A DNA stretch of 55,500 bases from CAZJRQ01 sp964548535 (lineage in GTDB: Bacteria > Bacillota > Clostridia > Oscillospirales > Ruminococcaceae), in NCBI GenBank assembly GCA_964548535.1, contig CAZJRQ010000016.1, forward strand, positions 1 to 55,500, in the 5' to 3' direction. The translations under genes were made by a program, and so were the position numbers. Below, one piece after another: positions 1 through 7,882 of this stretch; within the stretch, counting starts at the first letter, position 1, and each line of letters begins with the position of its first letter. The notes under the pieces were generated by a model. The model worked only from the letters and a program-made list of their open reading frames with translations. It ran no database searches and was not told where the DNA came from.

Positions 1-55
1 TTATCAAACCCGACATCTGATTAATCTTGCTTTTGCTTAGTGTTATAGTTGGCAT
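1..55 (-). CDS. 5' end of an unidentified gene (partial)
   Basis: An ATG at 55-53 opens a frame that reads MPTITLSKSKINQMSGLI and runs off the left edge. It begins one base after the TGA of the coiled-coil gene upstream, so the two are probably translated from one transcript. Too little is visible to name the product. Confidence 0.45.
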   Translation of the reverse strand, partial: MPTITLSKSKINQMSGLI

Positions 56-56
56 A

Positions 57-620
57 TCACACCTCTTCGTACATTTTACGTCTATAATATTCCATGTCGA
101 ATGAAGCGTTTCGCCTTGATGATACCCACTCAGTTGCATTGGAATTAGCAGAACTTATTCCTGATTCAATATTTTGCAAATCAGATTCTGCACGAGTTAT
201 ACTTCTTTGAAGTTCAGTAATTTTAGTATTCACGCTACTCTTCTTACTTCTCATTGTGCTAAAAATACTGTTTTGAGTATTCCTAGTTTTCGTCATTTCC
301 GAACTATATATATTATTAAGATTTTTATTCGTTGTTGAACTTGAATTGGCCATATTGTTAAAATTAGTAGATGCCGAATCCATATTACTGCTAACGCTTG
401 ATAAATCGCTCTGCAAATCAGTTTCTTTATTTATTGCAATATCTAAACTAGAAAGTGCACTTTGATACTTTCTAAGCTCTGCTTTCAATTGATTTATACT
501 AGAGATTTTTTGCTGTTTCTGCGTTCTTAATTCACTAGCTCTATTCTCGCAGCTATTGATTTCAGAACAAGCGTTATAATATCTGTTCTTTGCAGAGTTG
601 TAATAGTATTCATAATCCAT
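57..620 (-). CDS. coiled-coil protein, possibly WXG100/type VII secretion-like
   Basis: A 187-residue hydrophilic protein with no signal peptide or membrane segment. It is rich in Ser, Asn, Lys and Gln, with long predicted helices (about residues 15-65 and 115-160) typical of coiled coils. The overall look (Tyr-rich N-terminus, two long helices) recalls WXG100/DUF5082-like substrates or chaperones of type VII secretion, but no clear WXG turn is seen, so this is a guess. The ATG at 620 is preferred over the one at 629 because AGGAG lies nine bases upstream of it. The gene follows agrB by 57 bp on the same strand and may be under agr control. Confidence 0.6.
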   Translation of the reverse strand: MDYEYYYNSAKNRYYNACSEINSCENRASELRTQKQQKISSINQLKAELRKYQSALSSLDIAINKETDLQSDLSSVSSNMDSASTNFNNMANSSSTTNKNLNNIYSSEMTKTRNTQNSIFSTMRSKKSSVNTKITELQRSITRAESDLQNIESGISSANSNATEWVSSRRNASFDMEYYRRKMYEEV

Positions 621-677
621 AACTGTCATCTCCTACTTAAAAAATCATATAGAAATATTCCGTCAATCTGCATCTTA

Positions 678-1262
678 CTATAAGACATCGTTAGCTTTTT
701 TGGTGTTTTTTATCTTCCCTAAAATCAACATAATTGACTCTGTAAAAACCGCAATTGGAATTATCTGCTCAAATCTATGTATAACAAACACACATAGAAG
801 CCATGCTAAGATTACAATTCCTAAAATTATTAGCGCACGTTTTCTATATATACGAACTTCATCTTTATCTAAAGGTTTGTTTTTATCTTCGACTGGAGAG
901 AGTAAAGTACTTATTATAACTCCAATAATAAGTATTATCACGCAACAGCTTGTAGATAGAAGCTGAAATTTCAACAATAATATCCAAATCAACATTATCA
1001 TTGAAGATGTCACATAACATTTTTCGGATGTATCTGAATGATGCCCCCCAGCATAACTTCTGAGGGGCATATATACCATCAACAAAAAGAGGCTCTCCAA
1101 GGCCTTGCCGAAAACGATACCTATAATTATAGATGTTAAAAAATTCAATGTTAATATCATACTTTGCTGAAAGCCATATCTATATAGTTCCAGTTTATCC
1201 GATGGAACAATGTTCTCCTCTTCAAGCTGTTGTGTAAGATACTTAGAAACCTTACTAAACAT
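678..1262 (-). CDS. agrB: AgrB-like peptide-processing membrane protease
   Basis: 194 residues with several hydrophobic segments and the AgrB signature around residues 68-82 (RSYAGGHH followed by Cys82). His75 and Cys82 have the seven-residue spacing of the catalytic His/Cys pair of staphylococcal AgrB. Family knowledge: AgrB sits in the membrane, cuts the AgrD precursor and forms the thiolactone peptide. The start codon overlaps the agrD stop by one base (TAATG), so the two are translationally coupled. Length matches the family. It is well supported as an AgrB. The peptide actually made is inferred from agrD. Confidence 0.93.
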   Translation of the reverse strand: MFSKVSKYLTQQLEEENIVPSDKLELYRYGFQQSMILTLNFLTSIIIGIVFGKALESLFLLMVYMPLRSYAGGHHSDTSEKCYVTSSMIMLIWILLLKFQLLSTSCCVIILIIGVIISTLLSPVEDKNKPLDKDEVRIYRKRALIILGIVILAWLLCVFVIHRFEQIIPIAVFTESIMLILGKIKNTKKANDVL

Positions 1263-1417
1263 TAAAACTTACGAAGACTCTTTGCATTTTCAGGTAGCTT
1301 AGGCTGACTATTAATCCAAAAGCATGCACTATTTACATTCAACGTTGTAACTGAAATCGCAAGCGCCGCAAATATTGCTCCGTGCTTTTTGAAAAATTTA
1401 AGCATAATTGTTTTCAT
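1262..1417 (-). CDS. agrD: AgrD autoinducing peptide precursor (cyclic lactone autoinducer)
   Basis: A 51-residue ORF. It has the three AgrD parts: an amphipathic/hydrophobic leader (residues 1-27), a cysteine-containing core (SACFWIN, Cys32), and the conserved acidic/proline recognition tail (QPKLPE, residues 38-43) ending in Lys/Arg. Aligning the tail with the S. aureus precursor puts the cleavage after Asn36, giving a predicted five-residue thiolactone ring Cys-Phe-Trp-Ile-Asn. The length of the exocyclic N-terminal tail cannot be fixed. A GAGAGGTG ribosome site precedes the ATG, and the stop overlaps agrB. Confidence in the gene is high; the mature peptide is inference. Confidence 0.93.
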   Translation of the reverse strand: MKTIMLKFFKKHGAIFAALAISVTTLNVNSACFWINSQPKLPENAKSLRKF

Positions 1418-1462
1418 ATTAGTCACCTCTCAATATATTTTTGCGAAATAATTCACAGTTTT

Positions 1463-1521
1463 ATTATACTTTTAAAATGCTCCTTGTTTTAAGAAATGGT
1501 ACGAGATAGGTTATTTTGGGT
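1463..1521 (-). promoter_or_regulatory. agrDB promoter with possible AgrA-binding repeats
   Basis: Reading the minus strand, a TATAAT box at 1468-1463 lies 46 bp upstream of agrD. No good -35 is present at the expected place, as in activator-dependent promoters. Just upstream, three ACC cores (1498-1500, 1509-1511, 1519-1521) recur every 10-11 bp, one helical turn apart. LytTR regulators of the AgrA type bind direct repeats in such a position. The assignment is inference. Confidence 0.4.
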
Positions 1522-1529
1522 ACAAAATA

Positions 1530-1568
1530 AAAAAAGATGTCGAATCATTTCATGATTAACATCTTTTA
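1530..1568 (-). terminator. intrinsic terminator of the agrAC transcript
   Basis: On the minus strand AAAAGATGT pairs with ACATCTTTT around an inner ATCAT/ATGAT stem, followed by a run of T. It overlaps the end of the kinase gene and separates agrAC from the agrDB promoter. Confidence 0.75.
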
Positions 1569-2785
1569 ATAAAATATTTTATTTTTTTATTATACAAAAC
1601 AGCCTTAGCTACATATTTGTCACCAATAATCTCGTTGTGCAATTTTCCGTTATATCGTTCTAAAGAGGATGCTACGCTAATTAAACCATATCCATGTTCC
1701 TTGCCGTCATTTTCCTGATATCGCTCATACGAAAATGAATTTTCAATCAATATAATTATCATCCCTATCGAAAGTTTCATATTGATATTTAAAATTTTTC
1801 CTTCCGAGTATTTTAAAGCTTTCAAGGCATTATCCATTAAATTCCCTATAATTACAGTTAAATCGAACGAATCAATCTCGAGCTTTTCAGGTATCACTAT
1901 ACTGCAAGTAATTTTTGTTCCCAGTTGTTGTGCTATTGACAGTTTATGATTCATTAAACAATCAATATCAATATTTCCTGTCCTTACAATCGTTCCTTCA
2001 TTCAATAACATCTCTTTCATCCGATTAATGTACATAACCGCATCACTGTATTTTTCATTTTCAAGATAAGTTTGAATCTTAATAAAGTGATTCTCCATAT
2101 CATGCTTTAAACATTTCATTTTATTTTCATATTCACTTAAAGTATCTAATTGATATCTATACGACTTATTTGAGTGTTCAATTGCATTGTAATTTATTTT
2201 AATTCTCATTGAATCTATCAATTTGTCATAGAGATAAAAATTCAAAAAGTTTACTGCTAAGAGAATTATAGAGATTATAAAACTATTTAGGTTAAGTGTA
2301 GGACCCAATAACAATCCTATAACGATAGTTCCGATAGAAATCAAAATCAAAAAAACAACGTAATTGGAGTTGATTAAGGGTCTCTCTTCCTTTTTGTAAA
2401 AATATCTTAACAAAAACGCCAAACACAGGAACAATATGCTTTGCATTGTATTTGATTTCACCAAAATAGAATCCCGATTTATGCAGGTAAATATCCAATC
2501 TAAAAACATTCCAACAGAAGATAATCCAACTGTAAAAAATAAATAAGATTGAATGTTTTTCTTATATTGAAGCATTATAAGAAACATAGGAATAATATTA
2601 CTCGCCAAATTTAATATCATATTATCCAAAAACAGATATGTAAAACTGTTTACGAGAAAATAAGTTATATATGTTAGTGCTTCTATACGCCGCTTAAAAA
2701 AGCTTTTACCAAACACCGTGGTAAAAAGAACATATACTGCATACATATGAACAGCGTTAGAAACGAGATAAACAATTGGTTGCAT
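1556..2785 (-). CDS. agrC: AgrC-like sensor histidine kinase (GHKL type)
   Basis: 409 residues. The N-terminal half (about residues 1-190) has six or seven hydrophobic segments, as in AgrC peptide receptors. The C-terminal half is cytoplasmic with a phosphoacceptor region CLKHDMENH (His228), an N-box NLMDNALKAL near residue 315 and a GYGLISV G-box near 370. This is the HATPase_c_5/GHKL kinase layout of the HPK10 family. Its start overlaps the stop of the response regulator gene by one base, so the pair is coupled. The likely ligand is the cyclic peptide made from the adjacent agrD, by analogy with staphylococcal agr. Nothing required for kinase activity looks missing. Confidence 0.88.
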   Translation of the reverse strand: MQPIVYLVSNAVHMYAVYVLFTTVFGKSFFKRRIEALTYITYFLVNSFTYLFLDNMILNLASNIIPMFLIMLQYKKNIQSYLFFTVGLSSVGMFLDWIFTCINRDSILVKSNTMQSILFLCLAFLLRYFYKKEERPLINSNYVVFLILISIGTIVIGLLLGPTLNLNSFIISIILLAVNFLNFYLYDKLIDSMRIKINYNAIEHSNKSYRYQLDTLSEYENKMKCLKHDMENHFIKIQTYLENEKYSDAVMYINRMKEMLLNEGTIVRTGNIDIDCLMNHKLSIAQQLGTKITCSIVIPEKLEIDSFDLTVIIGNLMDNALKALKYSEGKILNINMKLSIGMIIILIENSFSYERYQENDGKEHGYGLISVASSLERYNGKLHNEIIGDKYVAKAVLYNKKIKYFIKRC

Positions 2786-3501
2786 TAAAAACCTCCTAGC
2801 ATTCCTGATAAACGTTCCATTACCTTATTTCGGTATGTTTCGCTTATATTGAATTCGGTCCCATCAGATAGTCTCATCGAAACGAAATCAGTGTCAATAA
2901 TATATCTGAAGTTTACGGCTAATCCTCGTCTTACAACAATAAAATCGATCTTAAGCTCGTTATTTATCGCATCAGAAAAAGCGCAATAACACCCTATACA
3001 TTCTTTTTTAGTTACAAGCTTAAGTTTTTTTCGTTCACTTTCAATGTATATAATTTCATTTATCGCAATTTTATGTTTCATATTTTTCTTTGTATATGTA
3101 AAAAACCTGTTCGCATCTGAATAGTAACTAATAAATTTTGTCATGTGATGAAAAATTTGTTCTTTCGTTATTGGTTTCACAAGAAAATCAAAAGGCTGAA
3201 CACGAAATAAACTCATTGCGTAAGATTCCTTGCCTGATATAAAAATAATCTGAGTTCGAATATCATTTAATTCCCCTCTAATTCTTCTACTCAGTTCGAT
3301 TCCATCCATATTTGGAAATTCTATATCGAGAAAAATCAAATGATACTTGTGGTCGTTTTCCATATGTTGAAGGATTTCTTCACAGGAGATATATTCCTCA
3401 ACCTCAAAATCAATTTCAAATTGAAACTGAAATACTAGCAAAAATTCTTTGATTTTTAAGCATACATCTTTGTTGTCATCACAAACCGCAATCCTAATCA
3501 C
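2785..3501 (-). CDS. agrA: AgrA-like response regulator (receiver + LytTR)
   Basis: 238 residues from a GTG start that gives the usual receiver beginning MIRIAVCDDN; an in-frame GTG twelve bases earlier is less likely. Acidic pocket Asp8/Asp9, phosphoacceptor Asp59 (LIFLDIEFP) and Lys in FLVKPI are present. Residues about 135-235 form a LytTR DNA-binding domain (INEIIYIESERKK). It is the partner of the kinase that follows at once, and probably activates the agrDB promoter at 1.46-1.52 kb. Unlike S. aureus, agrAC and agrDB appear to be two separate transcripts, since a terminator lies between them. Confidence 0.88.
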   Translation of the reverse strand: MIRIAVCDDNKDVCLKIKEFLLVFQFQFEIDFEVEEYISCEEILQHMENDHKYHLIFLDIEFPNMDGIELSRRIRGELNDIRTQIIFISGKESYAMSLFRVQPFDFLVKPITKEQIFHHMTKFISYYSDANRFFTYTKKNMKHKIAINEIIYIESERKKLKLVTKKECIGCYCAFSDAINNELKIDFIVVRRGLAVNFRYIIDTDFVSMRLSDGTEFNISETYRNKVMERLSGMLGGF

Positions 3502-3733
3502 AACTCTCACCACCCAACACAGATTTATATAAATATCATATCACAAAATGTTACGAAATTCAAGTGTTTTATCCAAATAGTCAAATAATTTGCAACTGTT
3601 GAAATATAATTCTTCTGACACCCATAACATAAAAATACAACTGGCATATTTCATCTCTCTGTACTAATAAAATATATATTTTCTCCTTAACAAACCCCTA
3701 GCACAATGGCACCACCCCCGTTGCAAAGGCGAC

Positions 3734-6535
3734 TTACTGAACCTCCTGCGAAAACTCCTGTTTCTGCCCGTGAGCCAATTTCTTTTCCTGAATCATTTTG
3801 CGAAGTTTCCTATCAACTGAAAGCTTATTCGACTGGAATTTTTGGATATAATCATCAGCAATACAACGACTTAAATTCACTAATAGACTGGCGATAGTAT
3901 TTCCAATCATAGCGTTTTCAAAATCGTTCATATGCTCCAATAAATCTTGTGCGTAAGCGTTTCCTTGACTTGCAGATAGATTCAAATATTCAATCGCTTT
4001 ATCCTTATTCTGTGGGATTTCATCATTGCCGTACAAGTACAACCTCCCAAGCAAAAACGCTGACCAAGAGATCTCACTCGCTGATTTTTCAAGCAGATAT
4101 ATCGCCTTTTCAGAACTATGAAACTCGTTGTCCTCAAGATAAATTTTAGCTAGGGCATATGCTACAGTATTGCTAACAGACGCATGCTTTTCAGCCATTT
4201 CAAGCCATTTGATAGCCTTACTCAGATCATATTTTTCTTCTGTTAAATAGAGTTTTCCAAGCAAATATTGTGCATACTCATTTTCATCAGAAGCGATTTT
4301 TAAGTATCGCTCTGCCTTATCAAAATCTTGGGACACAACCTCACCCTTGAAATACAATTTCCCCAGCCTATACGCAGAAAAAGCATCACCATGCTCCGAC
4401 AATTCCGTCAGCATAGTGATGCCTTTTTCAATGTCCTGCTCGATAATTTCACCCGAAATATACTCGCTCGCAAGATACCTTTTTGTATTGATATTTTCAA
4501 GTAATATCGCCTTTTCTAGGCACTCCAAACCTTTCATAACATCCATATTTTCAAGCAAATACTTGCCGTATTCATAGAGTCCATTCTTGTTGCCAAGCTG
4601 CGCAGATTGCTTAAAATATTCGATTGATTTTTGCACATTAATTTCTGTCCCCAAACCATTTTTGCACATCGTTCCAATCTTGTAAAACAAGTTATCATCA
4701 GCTTGCTCGCCCATTTCCATCTTTAAAAATCCAGCCAGAGCGTTCTTAAAATGCTCTTGTGCAGTGTCCTCATTTTTCTCGACAATGCCCCCTTTGATGT
4801 AAAACTGTGCAAGCGAATACGAGGCATAAGGCTGATTCTGACTTGCTGATTTCTGATACCTCTGGAATGCCTTCTGCAAATCTTTTACAACACCATTGCC
4901 GTAAAAATACAGATTCGCAAGTGAATATTGTGCGAACTTATTCCCAAAATTCTCATCATTTGATGGCTGTGACGACTTTAAAAACCACTCAAAAGATTTA
5001 GAATAATTCTGCTCCGTTCCATGACCGTAACAATACATTTTTCCAATTCGATACTGCACATAAGAACGTAATTTCGTAGTATTAGGTTCAATTTCAACAA
5101 AACCCTCCAACGCCTTTTTGTAAAACTCACCCGACTTTTCTTCGTCCTTAAAATCAAACTTATCCATCGAATAAAGCTTGCCTAAATCGTGCGTTGCGAG
5201 GATATTTCCAGAGTTACTTTCTGCAAGCAAAAGTTTTTCTGCTTGACGAATTTCATCGATAGTTGCATCTTTTTTGTACAGCAAACTACAAGCAGTTTTG
5301 TACGGTTTTGACCAGTTGATTTTCGGATGGATTTCTTTGATTTTCGGCTCGTAAAAGTCATTGAAATTATCAGCACTTGCAACATCAATTTCAACAAAAT
5401 TTTCAACTATTTCCTCATCATTTTCAAGCTGAACAGTGTGTATATTTTGCACTTGTCCAATGATCATATTTTTCACAGATTTAAATGCAATATTGTCCAC
5501 CAGTGACGGAAAATCCACCCTCGCAGACGAATACACATCATGCTTTTGTTGCTCCATTTCACACCAAAGTTTATACATCTTTTTGATGGTTTCATCGCTT
5601 GCAAGAATCTGAAATATTTCATCAACCGAACGCTTGATTTCAGGCTTTAAATAGCCGTATATTTTCTTTCCTTTACACGTTTGCAACTGCTTGTAAAGCC
5701 TTAAAATATGCTCACTAAGCTGTGGATTATCTATCGCTTTTTCTGAAAGCTTTAGCATAAATTCAGCTGATTCCTGTTTCAGAGAATCCCTCAATTGTGT
5801 TTGATGTGCGTACAGGTGATGCAGCTCATTTTGATAGATATCATTCGCAAATCCACTGCGAATTTTCTCAATTCCTTGCTTGGTCAAAAACCCCTCTTTT
5901 TCGTTTTCGGAATAAACCACGATGTGTACATGAGGATTCGTTTCTTTGTCGTGAAAAGCCGCATACCACCGCAGATTTCTCATATCAATCTTCTGATTTT
6001 TAGCAATATTCGGTATCTGTCGCTTGATTAAATCCTGCCAAGCCGAGAGGTTATCATATCCCATTTTCTGAGCATTATCTCTCCGAAGTGAGGCAACATG
6101 AGTCCAGACATTCCCACGATGTTCCGAGATTTCTCTCGCTGTTTTTTCTAGATTTATCGGCGTGCTATCCAGCGAAAACAGCCCATGCGAGCCTAACTTC
6201 ACAGCACCCGGACGATTGGCGAGATAATCCACATAATTTTTGCGATTCGTGAGCCGCTCCATGTTCGAATCAATCATCGAAGATATTAGATTTGAAGCCG
6301 TTTTTTGAGTAGGGTTATTTTTGAAATCCTCATATTCAAAGAGGTTTTTACTGTCTGGAAAATTCTCTAAAAGCGATGAAATTAACTCCTGTTGTTTGGT
6401 CGAAACAGTAGCATTTGGGTGCTCAATTTTCACAGCAACTGCACCCTCACGCGTTGCGATATATTTCACAAAATGATAGATTTTTTTCTTGTCCGTTGCC
6501 TTTAAATATCGGCTTGTGACTATTAATTTTGGCAT
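3734..6535 (-). CDS. MobP-type relaxase fused to a Sel1/TPR-like repeat region
   Basis: 933 residues. Residues 1-210 are a relaxase of the MobP (P3-like) group: the N-terminus MPKLIVTSRYL, WTHVASLRR near 144-152, and the metal-binding HxH in NPHVHIVVYS (His202, His204) with His195 just upstream. Family role: nicks oriT on one strand and stays bound to the 5' end while the DNA is transferred. About residues 405-880 are a long series of Sel1-like 36-residue helical repeats (motifs such as LGKLYLxG and AxxxLxxAA), absent from classical relaxases and likely a scaffold for protein contacts. mobC lies 9 bp upstream in the same operon. The relaxase call is strong; what the repeats bind is unknown. 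Confidence 0.93.
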   Translation of the reverse strand: MPKLIVTSRYLKATDKKKIYHFVKYIATREGAVAVKIEHPNATVSTKQQELISSLLENFPDSKNLFEYEDFKNNPTQKTASNLISSMIDSNMERLTNRKNYVDYLANRPGAVKLGSHGLFSLDSTPINLEKTAREISEHRGNVWTHVASLRRDNAQKMGYDNLSAWQDLIKRQIPNIAKNQKIDMRNLRWYAAFHDKETNPHVHIVVYSENEKEGFLTKQGIEKIRSGFANDIYQNELHHLYAHQTQLRDSLKQESAEFMLKLSEKAIDNPQLSEHILRLYKQLQTCKGKKIYGYLKPEIKRSVDEIFQILASDETIKKMYKLWCEMEQQKHDVYSSARVDFPSLVDNIAFKSVKNMIIGQVQNIHTVQLENDEEIVENFVEIDVASADNFNDFYEPKIKEIHPKINWSKPYKTACSLLYKKDATIDEIRQAEKLLLAESNSGNILATHDLGKLYSMDKFDFKDEEKSGEFYKKALEGFVEIEPNTTKLRSYVQYRIGKMYCYGHGTEQNYSKSFEWFLKSSQPSNDENFGNKFAQYSLANLYFYGNGVVKDLQKAFQRYQKSASQNQPYASYSLAQFYIKGGIVEKNEDTAQEHFKNALAGFLKMEMGEQADDNLFYKIGTMCKNGLGTEINVQKSIEYFKQSAQLGNKNGLYEYGKYLLENMDVMKGLECLEKAILLENINTKRYLASEYISGEIIEQDIEKGITMLTELSEHGDAFSAYRLGKLYFKGEVVSQDFDKAERYLKIASDENEYAQYLLGKLYLTEEKYDLSKAIKWLEMAEKHASVSNTVAYALAKIYLEDNEFHSSEKAIYLLEKSASEISWSAFLLGRLYLYGNDEIPQNKDKAIEYLNLSASQGNAYAQDLLEHMNDFENAMIGNTIASLLVNLSRCIADDYIQKFQSNKLSVDRKLRKMIQEKKLAHGQKQEFSQEVQ

Positions 6536-6544
6536 TTTTCCACC

Positions 6545-6949
6545 CTAATCCTTTTGATAATTTACGGCATTCTCATAGTCAATAATTCCATTTATTTTTC
6601 TGACCTCATTCACGCACATTGCGTGCAATTTTTGAAAAGTTTCATCATCAACATCATTCACGGCAGCCATCATATGCGACAGCTTTCCGAGCTCAACTGC
6701 AACCTTAAAAAGCAGTCTTGCAAGTCGCTGTTCTGTCCCATTTATTGTTGATTTTACCGTTTCCGTAATCATCGGAGAGATGTAGTTTATGCCCTTTTCC
6801 TCATCAAGATAGCCGATGTAAAACTTGACAGCCTTTTCGATGAAAGCACTCTGCGATTTGCAGTTGTCAAACTTGTAGTGATTTTCCACATCTTTCATCG
6901 TTTCTGGGTACACCCACAGTGCAAATTTCACTTTGTTATCAAAACTCAA
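6545..6949 (-). CDS. mobC: MobC-like relaxosome accessory protein
   Basis: 134 residues with a ribbon-helix-helix-like N-terminus (KVKFALWVYPETMKDV) and a helical C-terminus typical of small relaxosome proteins. Such proteins bind oriT and help the relaxase reach the nick site. It starts at a TTG five bases after a strong GGAGGTGA site and sits directly upstream of the relaxase gene. The 373-bp gene-free stretch ahead of it is the natural place for oriT. The family name rests on context and length as much as on sequence. Confidence 0.8.
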   Translation of the reverse strand: MSFDNKVKFALWVYPETMKDVENHYKFDNCKSQSAFIEKAVKFYIGYLDEEKGINYISPMITETVKSTINGTEQRLARLLFKVAVELGKLSHMMAAVNDVDDETFQKLHAMCVNEVRKINGIIDYENAVNYQKD

Positions 6950-7322
6950 AATATCACCTCCAACTCCTTAAAAAATACAGTATTTACGCTGTTTTCTGCG
7001 TTTACAACTCCTAAATCTGAAAAGGCTAAAATTACGCCCCCTTTGTAAGAAGCTTTGCAAACCTCGCAGAATTGCGGTCGGCTTTGCCGTCCGCTGTGGC
7101 TGTATCGGGGTTACAACCCCGATACTTTAACTTGCAACAAAATAATCAACCCTAATTTTCACTAAAATCCGCTGCAATTTCAGATTTATATTTGCTACAA
7201 AAATATATTTATATAACTTCGCTAGAAACGCTCAATTTACCCCATTCCGCTTCCGAGGGCAACTTACCCGACTCATCTTCACAAAACCTCACACAGGGCA
7301 ACCTCGCGCAAACCAAGGCGAG
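6950..7322. other. gene-free region, candidate origin of transfer (oriT)
   Basis: This stretch immediately upstream of mobC and the relaxase contains no ORF. It has a perfect 11-bp inverted repeat at 7102-7125, shorter GC-rich inverted segments at about 7055-7098, and AT-rich flanks. Position next to mobC and inverted repeats are what one expects of an oriT. The nick site cannot be located by eye. Confidence 0.5.
7102..7125. repeat. perfect 11-bp inverted repeat (oriT-type hairpin)
   Basis: GTATCGGGGTT at 7102-7112 and AACCCCGATAC at 7115-7125 are exact complements separated by two bases. No T-run follows on either strand, so it is unlikely to be a terminator. Relaxase recognition hairpins look like this. 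Confidence 0.6.
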
Positions 7323-7559
7323 TTACTGCTCTGAATGATTCACTGAAACCTTATTAGCAGCCTTTTGAGGCTTCCTATCAGCCTTTTCACCCGATTTCAT
7401 CTCAATAAATTCCCTTACATTTTGTGGCACGACACGCTGATAAATCACCTCCGCTTGCTTAGAAAGTTCGTCCTCAAGCGACAAATTTTTCTGCTCAAGG
7501 TACATCATAAGCGCTGAATATTTTTCTGCACTTATTTGGATTGCGACTGTCTTTTTCAT
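7323..7559 (-). CDS. small conserved ICE protein (DUF6103-like)
   Basis: 78 residues, beginning MKKTVAIQISAEKYSALMMY with the pattern LSLEDEL and VPQNVREFIEM. It resembles a small family that I recall as DUF6103, common in conjugative elements of Clostridia, with an N-terminal beta strand and helices like a ribbon-helix-helix protein. Function is unknown. Its ATG overlaps the stop of the gene upstream. Confidence 0.65.
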   Translation of the reverse strand: MKKTVAIQISAEKYSALMMYLEQKNLSLEDELSKQAEVIYQRVVPQNVREFIEMKSGEKADRKPQKAANKVSVNHSEQ

Positions 7560-7879
7560 AGGCTCATACCTCCAAATTTTATATCTTCAGAAATTTCATG
7601 CACCAACTCCACATCAGCGAGCACAGGCTCGTACAACGATTCACCTCTACCTAACACAACTCCATACGGTGTGATTGAACCTTGTTTTTGCTCGAGAATA
7701 TCTCTTCCGAAAGCCTCTAAACTCGTTTCGCTCAGAACAGAAATATCAAAATTTTTAGGCAAATTTTTCACCAGATACATCCTTGCAAAATCATCGTGAT
7801 CGCAAAGCCTTTGCTCAAATTGGTTCACTGGGAGCGTGCATACCTCGTAATATTCTTTGTTTTTTAATATCATTTCCAT
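7556..7879 (-). CDS. hypothetical ICE protein with the C-terminal FGGMSL tail
   Basis: 107 residues, acidic, no membrane segment or signal peptide, no family recognised with certainty. It starts 3 bp after the NlpC/P60-like gene and overlaps the next gene by four bases, so it belongs to the transfer operon. Its last residues, SEDIKFGGMSL, resemble the tails of four cargo proteins of this element (see findings). Confidence 0.7.
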   Translation of the reverse strand: MEMILKNKEYYEVCTLPVNQFEQRLCDHDDFARMYLVKNLPKNFDISVLSETSLEAFGRDILEQKQGSITPYGVVLGRGESLYEPVLADVELVHEISEDIKFGGMSL

Positions 7880-7882
7880 AAA

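Noticed and set aside
3514..3733. Left end of the ICE between agrA and the relaxase
   Set aside because: No recombinase, inverted end or repeat matching the tRNA side could be seen; left open.
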